NCBI GenBank assembly: GCA_028718545.1
Contig: JAQULT010000005.1
Location: 1 to 51,712, forward strand
Direction of reading: 5' to 3'
DNA length: 51,712 bases
Source of the DNA: Fidelibacterota bacterium
Lineage (GTDB): Bacteria; Fidelibacterota; Fidelibacteria; Fidelibacterales; Fidelibacteraceae
Made by a program: the position numbers and the translations under genes. Below the pieces are notes generated by a model that searched no databases, was not told the DNA's origin, and worked only from the letters and a program-made list of their open reading frames with translations. Below, in pieces: positions 35,739 to 44,240 of the stretch (positions are counted from its first letter, which is position 1; every line of letters begins with the position of its first letter).

Positions 35739-36214
35739 TTCATGGACTTCCGTAGTTTTTCGATTGCATTGTGATAACTGACTTTTGCGCTGTTTTCGGT
35801 TGTTCCCAGAGATTCGGCCAGTTCTTTAAAGCTTAGGTCATCATAGATCCGGGCAACCAGCACACTGCGTTCCAGGGGGGATAAACGCTTCAGGAGTATC
35901 GGGTCGATGCCGCTTTCACCCTGAAAGACCCCGTTGCCATCCTCAAGATCCTCCGTATCCAGTTCATCCCAGCGTTTGGATTTGTTGCGGTTCAGGTGGT
36001 TGTAGCAGATGTTCAGCGTAATGCGCTTGAGCCAGGCCATGGGATGTGCCTCGCCGCGGAAAGTATTGAATTTTCTCCAGGCCCGGATAAAGACCTCTTG
36101 CGCGCAATCCTGGGCATCGGCTTGATTCCCGGTCAGCCGCAGCGACAATGCCAGCACCTTGTCATAGTACAGAATGACCCAGTTTTCAATGATCTTTCGT
36201 TCTGTCCTTGCCAA
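35735..36214 (-). CDS. ECF-family RNA polymerase sigma factor
   Basis: Sigma-70 family member with only regions 2 and 4. Region 2 is visible as YYDKVLALSLRLTGNQADAQDCAQEVFIRAWRKF (DAQDCAQEVFIRAW is the core signature) and region 4 as LSPLERSVLVARIYDDLSFKELAESLGTTENSAKVSYHNA (KELAESLGTTENSAK is the HTH). I favour a TTG start at 36214 because GGAGG lies 6 bases upstream; a GTG at 36238 would extend the protein by 8 residues but has no SD. It is coupled by a 4-base overlap to a membrane anti-sigma factor and then a Spy-like protein, so it most likely responds to envelope stress. Confidence 0.92.
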   Translation of the reverse strand: MARTERKIIENWVILYYDKVLALSLRLTGNQADAQDCAQEVFIRAWRKFNTFRGEAHPMAWLKRITLNICYNHLNRNKSKRWDELDTEDLEDGNGVFQGESGIDPILLKRLSPLERSVLVARIYDDLSFKELAESLGTTENSAKVSYHNAIEKLRKSMK

Positions 36215-36268
36215 GCGCTTCCTCCATTCAATAGACACCGGAACAGCGAATGATGGTTAATAAAAAAA

Positions 36269-37141
36269 TTATTTCCCGGCAAAAGCGTTCATATACCCCA
36301 GGGAAATACTGAACAGGGAGGTGGGTGCATAATCCGTGTCGCTTCCGGGAGCCCGGGGAAGGTTAAAATGCCAGGCAAGCGCCAGATCCAGATCTTTCCA
36401 GCGGAGCAATAGCGGTACCTCGAAAGCGCTGTTCAGCAGCCCGTAAATTTCCCTTTCCTGAGAGGAGGGGTCCCCGGGAACTTGCGTGTGCGTACTAATC
36501 TCAGATCCGAAGATCAGGGAAAGCCGCGGGCGGAAGCGCATAAGGAGGTCGTTTTTCCGCCAGATGCGGAAATCTCCGTACAGGGAAATACTTTCCTGGC
36601 TTGTTGTTCCTCCGCTTCCGAAAAACAATGCAGGATTCAGAATCGCGCCCCAGTGTACCCCGGAATAAGAAAGTCCAAGCTGAAGCGCATTGGGAAAAGC
36701 GCCGTTCAGGGAATCATCCGGATCGTGATAAAAATAGCGTTCGTAAGACAGGGAAAGATCAAGCGGCGATTTCCGGGACAAGGCATGCCGGTATCCGGCA
36801 GAGATCATGGAAAGATTCCAGTGCGGTTCAAATTCCGAGTAGATCATGGTAGCTGCGGCGGCGGAAAATCCCCGGTAAGCGTAGGCGGCCTGAAACGTGG
36901 CATTCCACTGATCCACTCCGATATCCCTTCCGCTGAAATAGGTCCGGTTCTGAAAAGCGGTCTGCGCATACAGGATGTGGTATTCCCGTCCCTTACCCAG
37001 TAGTGCGAAAATATCTTCATCCCGGTGGGATCTTAAGATGGCGAGAAGAGAATCCAGATCCTGCGCGGCCAGGAAAAAGGGGAACAAAAACAATGCACCC
37101 ATAATAAAGATCAGACACTTTTTTTTAAAGGGTGGCATCAT
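36269..37141 (-). CDS. Putative outer-membrane beta-barrel protein, function unknown
   Basis: About 290 residues from the ATG at 37141 (a TTG at 37162 is the longer alternative). The N-terminal signal is KKKCLIFIMGALFLFPFFLAAQ. The remainder is rich in alternating hydrophobic/aromatic strands such as YHILYAQTAFQNRTYF, LDLSLSYERYFYH, ALQLGLSYSGVHWGAIL and a terminal TSLFSISLGYMNAF, which fits a beta-barrel with a C-terminal aromatic residue near the end. No known family was recognised. It is transcribed toward the ECF sigma gene with about 54 bases between, so it may belong to the same unit or be a target of that sigma factor. Confidence 0.6.
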   Translation of the reverse strand: MMPPFKKKCLIFIMGALFLFPFFLAAQDLDSLLAILRSHRDEDIFALLGKGREYHILYAQTAFQNRTYFSGRDIGVDQWNATFQAAYAYRGFSAAAATMIYSEFEPHWNLSMISAGYRHALSRKSPLDLSLSYERYFYHDPDDSLNGAFPNALQLGLSYSGVHWGAILNPALFFGSGGTTSQESISLYGDFRIWRKNDLLMRFRPRLSLIFGSEISTHTQVPGDPSSQEREIYGLLNSAFEVPLLLRWKDLDLALAWHFNLPRAPGSDTDYAPTSLFSISLGYMNAFAGK

Positions 37142-37241
37142 CGCACAAATCCCGGAAAACAATTACTAAACATGACAGCAGACGCGCGGGATAAAAAACA
37201 GCGGAAAGGCAGCTTTTTAACCTTAAACGCTAATTTTAAAG

Positions 37242-37895
37242 CTACTTTTTGTACGAAAGCAACTGTATTATCTTCTCGCTGGAGCCCACCAGCACATGAT
37301 TGCCGCTTTCCTTGCGGACCGATTTTACCAATCCCACGCCGGGTGCATACCAGCTGTCCTCACTGACACTGATCTTAATAACGCCCAGCGCACCCTTGTC
37401 TTTCTGGGCCAGTCCGCTGCCCTTGATTAGCAGGCAGTTCTCAAAGGTACCGGCGGGGACGGTCACGGTTTCCTTCTTGCTTTCGACAAGATAGCTCATT
37501 GTATAAGGAAGGCGTTCCAGCAGGAGCATAATACTGGCTTCCGCCTCCCAGCCCTTGCCGGGTTTGAGCGGATTCTTCAGGATATATTCCGGCTGTGCAA
37601 GGATCTCGGGCTCCGTTGCGCCGGGAGCCTGATAAGCATAGTTGTAAATACCCTCTTTACTGACGGCGATGAAACGGAAAGCCGTTCCTTTCGCTATTTC
37701 GATCTTCTGCGGTACCACAGAGACCTTGTTCAATTCGCGAGCCTTGAAATTCTCGACATTCTGTTTATCGCTTTTATCGATCTGGTACACCAGTTCCAGG
37801 CCCTCGCGAAGGGGATAATAGTCACTGATCTTTGTCCCGCAGGAAAGGAACAGAAGGCTTATGACAAGCATCAATACCGGTACTCTCATTTTCAT
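37242..37895 (-). CDS. Hypothetical lipoprotein
   Basis: 217 residues from the ATG at 37895, which follows a strong aaggag SD. The next longer frame (37928) has no SD. The lipobox LLFLSC places the lipid-bearing Cys at residue 19. The mature protein starts near YYPLREGLELVYQ, a motif common in uncharacterised FCB lipoproteins (DUF3108-like). A VPAGTFENCLLIKGSG stretch and a final SWYAPGVGLVKSVRKE motif match the same general fold. Function is unknown; I infer only a periplasmic-facing lipoprotein. Confidence 0.7.
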   Translation of the reverse strand: MKMRVPVLMLVISLLFLSCGTKISDYYPLREGLELVYQIDKSDKQNVENFKARELNKVSVVPQKIEIAKGTAFRFIAVSKEGIYNYAYQAPGATEPEILAQPEYILKNPLKPGKGWEAEASIMLLLERLPYTMSYLVESKKETVTVPAGTFENCLLIKGSGLAQKDKGALGVIKISVSEDSWYAPGVGLVKSVRKESGNHVLVGSSEKIIQLLSYKK

Positions 37896-38105
37896 ATTGG
37901 CTCCTTTGTTATATTCTTTTAACGGCAATTCCGGAAAAATATTGCGCTTCCACCAAGCATTTTATTTTCCGATAAGTTGTTGACGAAATTAAAATACATT
38001 GAAATACCGTTGTTTGTCAAGATGAATGTTATTTCGCCGCCGCCGAAAAAGAACTGTTTTCTAAAATAAAAAAGTCGTATTATTCAGCAAAAAAGAAGGA
38101 TAAAT

Positions 38106-39452
38106 ATGTCAACACGTACACCCCTCACTTCGGTACATTATAAAAAAATGCAGCATTACGCCGCTGTGCGGGAACACGATTTGCGTGTCCGAAACAGTAT
38201 CCTGAATGTCGGATTGGATGAAACGGCGCTGAATCACGCATCCCGGATTAGTGGACGGCACATTTTTTCGCTGGAACTGCCGTCTGCAAAGATAACGGCA
38301 CAGGAAAAAAGCGGCCGCTGCTGGCTCTTTGCGGGACTGAACACGCTGCGCTATAAGATTATGCAAAAGCATGAAATAGAAAATTTCGAGCTTTCACAAT
38401 CCTACCTGATGTTCTTTGATAAACTGGAAAAAGCAAATTATTTTCTGGAGAATATTCTGGAAACCCGGGATAAGGAAAGCGACTCCCGGCTACTGATGTG
38501 GCTGCTGAACGCACCGCTTCAGGATGGCGGTCAGTGGGATATGTTCACCGCACTGGTGGAAAAATACGGGATCGTGCCCAAAGACAGGATGCCCGAGAGT
38601 TTTTCCAGTAAAGATTCCTCCCGGATGAATGCAGTGCTCACCCATGTGTTGCGCGGGAATGCGGCGGAGCTTCGGGGCACATACCGCAAAGGTACCGGGA
38701 TCGCGGAGCTTAAAGCCCGGAAAGCGGAGATGGTGCAGGAATTTTACCGCTTGCTGACGCTCTTTCTGGGTTTGCCGCCCGAACAGTTCATCTGGGAGTA
38801 TACCGACAAAAACAAAATATTCCACCGCGAGGACAATTGCACGCCCTTGTCCTTTTACCGCAAGGAATTCCCGGAAGGCCTGCATGATTATGTGAGCCTG
38901 ATCCACGCGCCCACTGCCGACAAGCCTTTTATGCAGACCTTTACAGTGCAGTATCTGGGTAATGTGGAAGGCGGTAATCCGGTAAAATATCTGAACGTTG
39001 AATTGCCCCAGATGAAAGCTGCGGTGATCCGGCAGCTGCAGGACGCCGATCCGGTCTGGTTCGGCAGTGATGTGGGTAAAAAAATGAAACGTGAGGACGG
39101 TATTCTGGATGCATCCGTATACGAATACGAGCGGGTGCTCGACACCCAATTTACGCTGGATAAGGGCGGCCGACTGGAGTACGGTGAAAGCTTAATGACA
39201 CATGCGATGGTCATCAGCGGGGTAAACCTGCAGGGAACGCGTCCCGAACGCTGGAAGGTTGAAAACAGCTGGGGTGACAAATATGGCGATCAGGGATACT
39301 TTGTCATGAGCGACAGCTGGTTTGACGCGTATGTGTATCAGGCGGTTGTTCATAAAAAACATTTGACTCCGGAAATGCGGAAAGCCTGGGAAAGGAAACC
39401 CCGCGTTCTGAAACCCTGGGATCCCATGGGATCCCTGGCCGGCAGCATGTAA
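38106..39452 (+). CDS. pepC: Aminopeptidase C / bleomycin hydrolase (peptidase C1B)
   Basis: 448-residue cytosolic papain-fold aminopeptidase that normally forms a hexameric self-compartmentalised barrel. Catalytic residues are Cys72 in SGRCWLFAGLN, His366 in MTHAMVISG and Asn387 in VENSWGDKYGDQGYF. The C-terminal tail (KPWDPMGSLAGSM) lies in the active-site cleft in known members. The length is normal and there is no signal peptide. The upstream 210 bases (37896-38105) hold only AT-rich sequence with a TTGACG element near 37979 and no gene. Confidence 0.93.
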   Translation: MSTRTPLTSVHYKKMQHYAAVREHDLRVRNSILNVGLDETALNHASRISGRHIFSLELPSAKITAQEKSGRCWLFAGLNTLRYKIMQKHEIENFELSQSYLMFFDKLEKANYFLENILETRDKESDSRLLMWLLNAPLQDGGQWDMFTALVEKYGIVPKDRMPESFSSKDSSRMNAVLTHVLRGNAAELRGTYRKGTGIAELKARKAEMVQEFYRLLTLFLGLPPEQFIWEYTDKNKIFHREDNCTPLSFYRKEFPEGLHDYVSLIHAPTADKPFMQTFTVQYLGNVEGGNPVKYLNVELPQMKAAVIRQLQDADPVWFGSDVGKKMKREDGILDASVYEYERVLDTQFTLDKGGRLEYGESLMTHAMVISGVNLQGTRPERWKVENSWGDKYGDQGYFVMSDSWFDAYVYQAVVHKKHLTPEMRKAWERKPRVLKPWDPMGSLAGSM

Positions 39453-39569
39453 AAATAGAAATCTTTTATTCCTGTCGGGAATCCCATATATTTTAGTGCT
39501 TGAAAACACTGGGGAATATTCAATCGAGATTCCGGAACCGCAACGGCAGCGAAAACCTGAACATACTGT

Positions 39570-40790
39570 ATGCTTAAGACATTTATTCTGAAAAATCGTG
39601 CAATCGTAAAAACTGTGACCTGGCGGGTCACGGCCGATCTGCTGACAATTCTGGTCATGTCGATCATGACCGGCAGACTGATCACCGCTGTGTCGCTGGT
39701 TGGGATCTTTATTATAACCAAAACCCTGTGGTTCTGGATCCATGAAAAGATCTGGGGATTCAGCGAGAAACCGCCGAAAGGATCAAAAAAGCGCTCCCTG
39801 TTCAAAACCGTGACCTGGCGGATCCTGGCAACGACAGATACACTGTTCATTGTATTGTTTGTTACGCGGGAACCCCTATGGGCGGGATCTGCGGCACTGA
39901 TCGATACGGTTTTGAAAACCTTGTTCTATTATTTGCATGAGCGTGTTTGGGAGCATTTTTTTCGCGAAAACATGCAGATCGACCTGCATACGCACAGTAG
40001 CTGCTCTGACGGCACGGATTCTCCGGAAGCCCTGCTGAAAGCGGCTGCCGCTGCCGGATGTGAATACCTTGCCATCACCGATCACGACAATATCACCCAT
40101 AGCGATCAGATCGGGGAAATACCGCCGGGTCTCCGCTATATCCCCGGCGTGGAGATCAGTGCGGAGTATCCGGGAACCCTGCATATTCTGGGATACGGCA
40201 TTGATCCTGCACATTCCGGACTGCGCGAAGCATTGAATACTTTGCAGGCAGTCCGGAGCGGGCGAAACGAAGCAATGGTAAAAAAAATGCAGGAACAGGG
40301 GTTTGATATCCGCATGGAAGAACTGCTGCAGGAAGCCGGGGGAGAACAGATAGGACGTCCGCATTTTGCCGCGCTGATGCTGAGGAAAGGCTATGTGGAG
40401 AGCAAACAGGAAGCCTTTGACCGCTATCTGGCAAAAGGAAAACCGCTGTATATGGAAAAACAGCGGATGAAGGTAAACGAAGCGATCCGCCTTATAAGGG
40501 ATGCCGGCGGGATCGCGGTCCTGGCTCACCCGTATCAAACCGGAAAAAACGGTGACGAGCTGGAAGCGCTGGTTCTTGAACTGAAAGCATACGGTTTGGG
40601 AGGTATAGAGGTTTTCTATTCCCTGCATAACGAAGTGCAAACAAAGGATTATTTGAAGCTTGCAAAAAAACACAAATTATATATCACTGCCGGCTCGGAC
40701 TACCACGCGAACAACAAGTCCGGCATCTCTATCGGAATAAAGGTCAAAAGGGAATATATCATTCCCTTTCTGGAGGCACTTGGCGTATGA
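39570..40790 (+). CDS. DUF2061 (x2)-PHP phosphoesterase fusion; candidate membrane-bound PAP phosphatase
   Basis: 406 residues in two parts. Residues 8-128 hold two DUF2061 units, each a KTVTWR start, two hydrophobic helices and an HE(K/R)(I/V)W end (about 12-63 and 76-128). The PHP domain begins at about 136 with DLHTHSSCSDG, followed by ITDHDN, PGVEIS, GRPHFA, LAHPYQT and GSDYH, which supply the metal ligands. The PHP subtype resembles YciV/RNase AM and Cv1693, which remove the 3'-phosphate from 3'-phosphoadenosine 5'-phosphate (PAP). The gene starts a five-gene unit with cysC, cysD, cysNC and a sulfotransferase, and overlaps cysC by 4 bases (ATGA). PAP clearance after sulfotransfer is therefore the best contextual guess. 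The start has a poor SD. Confidence 0.82.
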   Translation: MLKTFILKNRAIVKTVTWRVTADLLTILVMSIMTGRLITAVSLVGIFIITKTLWFWIHEKIWGFSEKPPKGSKKRSLFKTVTWRILATTDTLFIVLFVTREPLWAGSAALIDTVLKTLFYYLHERVWEHFFRENMQIDLHTHSSCSDGTDSPEALLKAAAAAGCEYLAITDHDNITHSDQIGEIPPGLRYIPGVEISAEYPGTLHILGYGIDPAHSGLREALNTLQAVRSGRNEAMVKKMQEQGFDIRMEELLQEAGGEQIGRPHFAALMLRKGYVESKQEAFDRYLAKGKPLYMEKQRMKVNEAIRLIRDAGGIAVLAHPYQTGKNGDELEALVLELKAYGLGGIEVFYSLHNEVQTKDYLKLAKKHKLYITAGSDYHANNKSGISIGIKVKREYIIPFLEALGV

Positions 40791-41389
40791 AATCAACCCA
40801 TATTACATGGCAGCGGGGGAGTATCAGCCGGCAGCAGCGGGAAGAACTGCTGAAACAAAAGGCCTTCTGTCTTTGGTTCACCGGTCTGTCGGGTTCCGGA
40901 AAAAGCACGTTGGCAAGGGCGGTCGAGAAGGAGCTTTATGAACAGGGACATCTTTCCTATTTGCTGGACGGCGACAATATCCGGCACGGGCTGAACGGGG
41001 ATCTGGGTTTTTCGGAAACGGATCGGCGGGAAAATATCCGGCGCATCGCCGAGCTCGGCAAGCTCTTTGTTGATGCCGGGCTCATTGTGCTGAGCGCCTT
41101 TATCTCGCCCTTCCGGACGGAACGACAGCTGGCCAGAAGTATTCTGGATCCCGGAGCGTTTATTGAGGTTTACGTGCATTGTCCCCTGGAACTTTGTGAA
41201 AAACGGGATGTGAAAGGGCTCTATAAAAAAGCCCGCGCAGGAGAAATCCTTGATTTTACGGGGATCAATGCACCTTATGAAGCGCCGGACAATCCCGAAA
41301 TCGTGATCGACAGCGAGAAACAGACGGAAAAGGAAGCGGCGGAGCAAATTATGCAATACCTTGGAGACAAAGGATATCTTCGGTTATGA
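40787..41389 (+). CDS. cysC: Adenylyl-sulfate (APS) kinase
   Basis: 200 residues. Phosphorylates APS at the 3' position to give PAPS. The P-loop is GLSGSGKS at 33-40; the APS-site motif [10 protein letters not shown] starts at 60; [11 protein letters not shown] and FTGINAPYE near the C-terminus are typical. All catalytic motifs are intact, unlike the kinase-like domain fused to CysN two genes downstream. Overlaps by 4 bases at both ends with the neighbouring genes. Confidence 0.96.
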   Translation: MKSTHITWQRGSISRQQREELLKQKAFCLWFTGLSGSGKSTLARAVEKELYEQGHLSYLLDGDNIRHGLNGDLGFSETDRRENIRRIAELGKLFVDAGLIVLSAFISPFRTERQLARSILDPGAFIEVYVHCPLELCEKRDVKGLYKKARAGEILDFTGINAPYEAPDNPEIVIDSEKQTEKEAAEQIMQYLGDKGYLRL

Positions 41390-42303
41390 AAGGACGAGAG
41401 CAATACGCACTATCGCATTTGCAGGAACTGGAGGCGGAATCGATACACATCATCCGGGAAGTAGCGGCGGAATTCGAAAATCCGGTTATGCTGTATTCGA
41501 TCGGCAAGGATTCTTCTGTCATGCTGCGTCTGGCCGAAAAGGCCTTTTATCCCGGCAAGCCGTCTTTCCCGCTCATGCACATCGATTCCAAATGGAAATT
41601 CCGCGAAATGATCAGCTTCCGGGACACCTATGCCCGTGAAAAAGGATGGGACCTGATCGTTCATTATAATAAAGAAGGCCACAGAAAAGGTATTGGTCCC
41701 TTTACACACGGCAGTAAGGTCCACACGGATATTATGAAAACACAGGCACTGTTGCAGGCTCTGGAAAAACACCGTTTCGATGCGGCGTTCGGCGGCGCAC
41801 GCAGGGATGAGGAAAAATCAAGGGCGAAGGAACGTATCTTTTCATTCCGGGATCGCTTCCATCAATGGGATCCGAAAAATCAGCGTCCCGAACTTTGGAA
41901 CATCTACAATACCCGGGTCATGAAGGGGGAGTCAATCCGCGTTTTTCCCCTGTCCAACTGGACCGAACTGGATGTTTGGCAATACATTCGCATGGAAAAT
42001 ATTCCTATCGTACCCCTGTATTTTGCCAAAGAACGTCCGGTAGTATTTTATAACAACGCCTGGATCCTGGCCGATGACGAACGCATGCCCAAAGCATTGC
42101 GGAAAAAAGCGCTCATGAAAAAAGTCCGCTTCCGTACCCTCGGATGCTATCCCCTGACCGGCGCCGTGGAATCCGATGCCGACACGATCGAAAAGATCGT
42201 CGAGGAAATGATGGTCACAACCGCTTCAGAGCGCACGACCCGCGTCATTGATTTTGATCAGGAAGCAAGTATGGAACAGAAGAAACGGGAAGGCTATTTC
42301 TAG
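41386..42303 (+). CDS. cysD: Sulfate adenylyltransferase subunit 2
   Basis: 305 residues, close to E. coli CysD (302). ATP pyrophosphatase-type fold with the PP-loop [25 protein letters not shown], the [21 protein letters not shown] block ([14 protein letters not shown]) and [12 protein letters not shown]. The Arg/Asn-rich [14 protein letters not shown] segment near residue 250 is diagnostic. It forms the adenylyltransferase with the CysN part of the next gene, making APS from sulfate and ATP. Confidence 0.97.
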   Translation: MKGREQYALSHLQELEAESIHIIREVAAEFENPVMLYSIGKDSSVMLRLAEKAFYPGKPSFPLMHIDSKWKFREMISFRDTYAREKGWDLIVHYNKEGHRKGIGPFTHGSKVHTDIMKTQALLQALEKHRFDAAFGGARRDEEKSRAKERIFSFRDRFHQWDPKNQRPELWNIYNTRVMKGESIRVFPLSNWTELDVWQYIRMENIPIVPLYFAKERPVVFYNNAWILADDERMPKALRKKALMKKVRFRTLGCYPLTGAVESDADTIEKIVEEMMVTTASERTTRVIDFDQEASMEQKKREGYF

Positions 42304-42317
42304 ACGGACAGAGAGCA

Positions 42318-44222
42318 ATGGAAGATCAAATAAAAGCAATGGATATAAAAGCATTTCTTGAGCAGGACGAGAAGAAAGATCTTTTGCGTCTGCTGACGGC
42401 GGGTTCGGTGGATGACGGAAAATCCACCCTGATTGGACGTTTGCTTTTTGACAGCAAGCGCATCTATGAAGACCAGCTTGCCGCGCTGGAACGCGACAGC
42501 AGGCGGGTGGGGCACGCCGGGGAGAACATTGATTATGCGCTGCTGCTCGACGGGCTGAAAGCGGAACGCGAGCAGGGTATTACCATTGACGTTGCCTATC
42601 GCTATTTTTCCACCAATAAGCGGAAATTCATTATTGCGGATACCCCGGGTCATGAACAGTATACCCGCAATATGGTCACCGGGGCTTCTACGGCAAATCT
42701 TGCCATCATTCTTGCGGACGCGCGGAAGGGCATCATTACCCAGACCAAACGTCATACCTTTCTGGTCTCTTTATTGGGGATCCGCCATGTGATCGTTGCG
42801 GTGAATAAAATGGACCTGACAGATTATAAGCAGGACGTGTTCAACGCGATCTGTGAAGATTATAAATCCTTTATTACCCGCCTGAACATCCCGGATGTGC
42901 ATTTTATTCCGCTCAGTGCCCTGCACGGAGAAAATGTGGTGGAACGCAGTACAAAAATGCCCTGGTACCGCGGAGAGTCCCTGCTGGAATTGCTGGAGAA
43001 CATTCATATCAGTTCGGACCGGAATTTTGTTGATCTCCGCTATCCGGTTCAGTACGTGCTGCGCCCCGGGAACGATTTCCGCGGATTTTCGGGAAGACTG
43101 GCCGGCGGTATACTCCGCAAAGGCGATCCGCTTATGGTTCTGCCGTCCCGCAAAAGCAGCCGGGTTAAATCCATTGTAGGCTATGACGGGGAGCGGGACT
43201 ATGCCTTCCCGCCGCAGAGCGTGACCGTGACCCTGGAGGATGAGATCGATATCAGTCGCGGTGACATGCTGGTACATCCGAACAACCTTCCCCGCGTTGA
43301 GCGTCATTTTGAAGCCATGCTGGTCTGGATGGATGAAAATGCAATGGATCCCCATACGCATTTTTTGATCAAGCAGACCACAAACAGCGGTAAAGCCCGT
43401 ATTGACCAGATCCGCTATAAAATTGACGTGAACACCCTGCATCGCAGCGAGACGGAGCATTTTCAGCTCAACGAGATCGGCCGGGTGGTGATCACAACCG
43501 CAAAACCCCTGTTTTTTGACGCTTACGACAAGAATCATGAAACCGGATCCTTTATTCTGATCGATCCGGTAACGCATAATACCTGCGCGGTTGGCATGAT
43601 CATTGACCGCGTGAGCAGTGAAGACCTCCCCAGCCGCATCAGCGATTTTGAAGTACAAAAGATCCGCGAAGGCCGCAGCCTGATCACAAACGAAGAACGG
43701 GAAGCAAAGTACGGACAGCGGGGTATGACCGTCTGGATCACCGGCCTGCACGGCAGCGGAAAGAACGACGTTGCCCTGCGTCTGGAAAAACGGCTCTTTG
43801 AACTGGGGCATATTGTGGTCTTTATCAACGGTCAAAAGATCCGCGAACGTTTGTCCCAAGACCTGGATTTTTCCGCAGCGGACCGGGCGGAGCATTTGCG
43901 GCGTGTCGCGGAAGTCTGCCGTCTGCTGAACGATCATGGAATTATCTGCATTTGCAGTTTTATTTCCCCCTGCGAGGATATCCGGCGCCAACTTGCAGAG
44001 ATCATCGGAAAACCACGCTTTAAACTGATTTATATGCAAACCGGGATCGATCGATGCAAAGAGAATAAACCCGAACTGTACCGGGAGGCGGAAAGCGGAA
44101 AATTACGTTTTCTTGCCGGCGTGGACGTCCCCTATGAAGCACCGGAATTCCCGGATCTGAGCATGGACCTGGATAATAACGATATCGAAAAAATTGTGGA
44201 TCTTCTGCAAAGCGCAAAATAA
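42318..44222 (+). CDS. cysN: Sulfate adenylyltransferase subunit 1 fused to a degenerate APS-kinase-like domain (CysNC)
   Basis: 634 residues. The N-terminal GTPase (1 to about 450) is the regulatory subunit CysN, with G1 GSVDDGKS at 29-36, DTPGHEQY from 108 and NKMD near 158; GTP hydrolysis drives APS formation with CysD. A C-terminal domain from about 470 has the APS-kinase fold, but its P-loop reads GLHGSGKND (476-484) instead of GxxGxGKS/T, and the APS-site motif is [10 protein letters not shown] instead of [10 protein letters not shown]. It is therefore probably catalytically dead, consistent with a separate intact cysC upstream. It may serve in assembly or regulation. It is 14 bases after cysD and 18 before the sulfotransferase. 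Confidence 0.93.
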   Translation: MEDQIKAMDIKAFLEQDEKKDLLRLLTAGSVDDGKSTLIGRLLFDSKRIYEDQLAALERDSRRVGHAGENIDYALLLDGLKAEREQGITIDVAYRYFSTNKRKFIIADTPGHEQYTRNMVTGASTANLAIILADARKGIITQTKRHTFLVSLLGIRHVIVAVNKMDLTDYKQDVFNAICEDYKSFITRLNIPDVHFIPLSALHGENVVERSTKMPWYRGESLLELLENIHISSDRNFVDLRYPVQYVLRPGNDFRGFSGRLAGGILRKGDPLMVLPSRKSSRVKSIVGYDGERDYAFPPQSVTVTLEDEIDISRGDMLVHPNNLPRVERHFEAMLVWMDENAMDPHTHFLIKQTTNSGKARIDQIRYKIDVNTLHRSETEHFQLNEIGRVVITTAKPLFFDAYDKNHETGSFILIDPVTHNTCAVGMIIDRVSSEDLPSRISDFEVQKIREGRSLITNEEREAKYGQRGMTVWITGLHGSGKNDVALRLEKRLFELGHIVVFINGQKIRERLSQDLDFSAADRAEHLRRVAEVCRLLNDHGIICICSFISPCEDIRRQLAEIIGKPRFKLIYMQTGIDRCKENKPELYREAESGKLRFLAGVDVPYEAPEFPDLSMDLDNNDIEKIVDLLQSAK

Positions 44223-44240
44223 ACACGGAGAGAGACCCCT

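Noticed and set aside
42771..44039. 422-codon minus-strand frame opposite cysNC
   Set aside because: Shadow of a well-supported gene; no SD and no domain signature.
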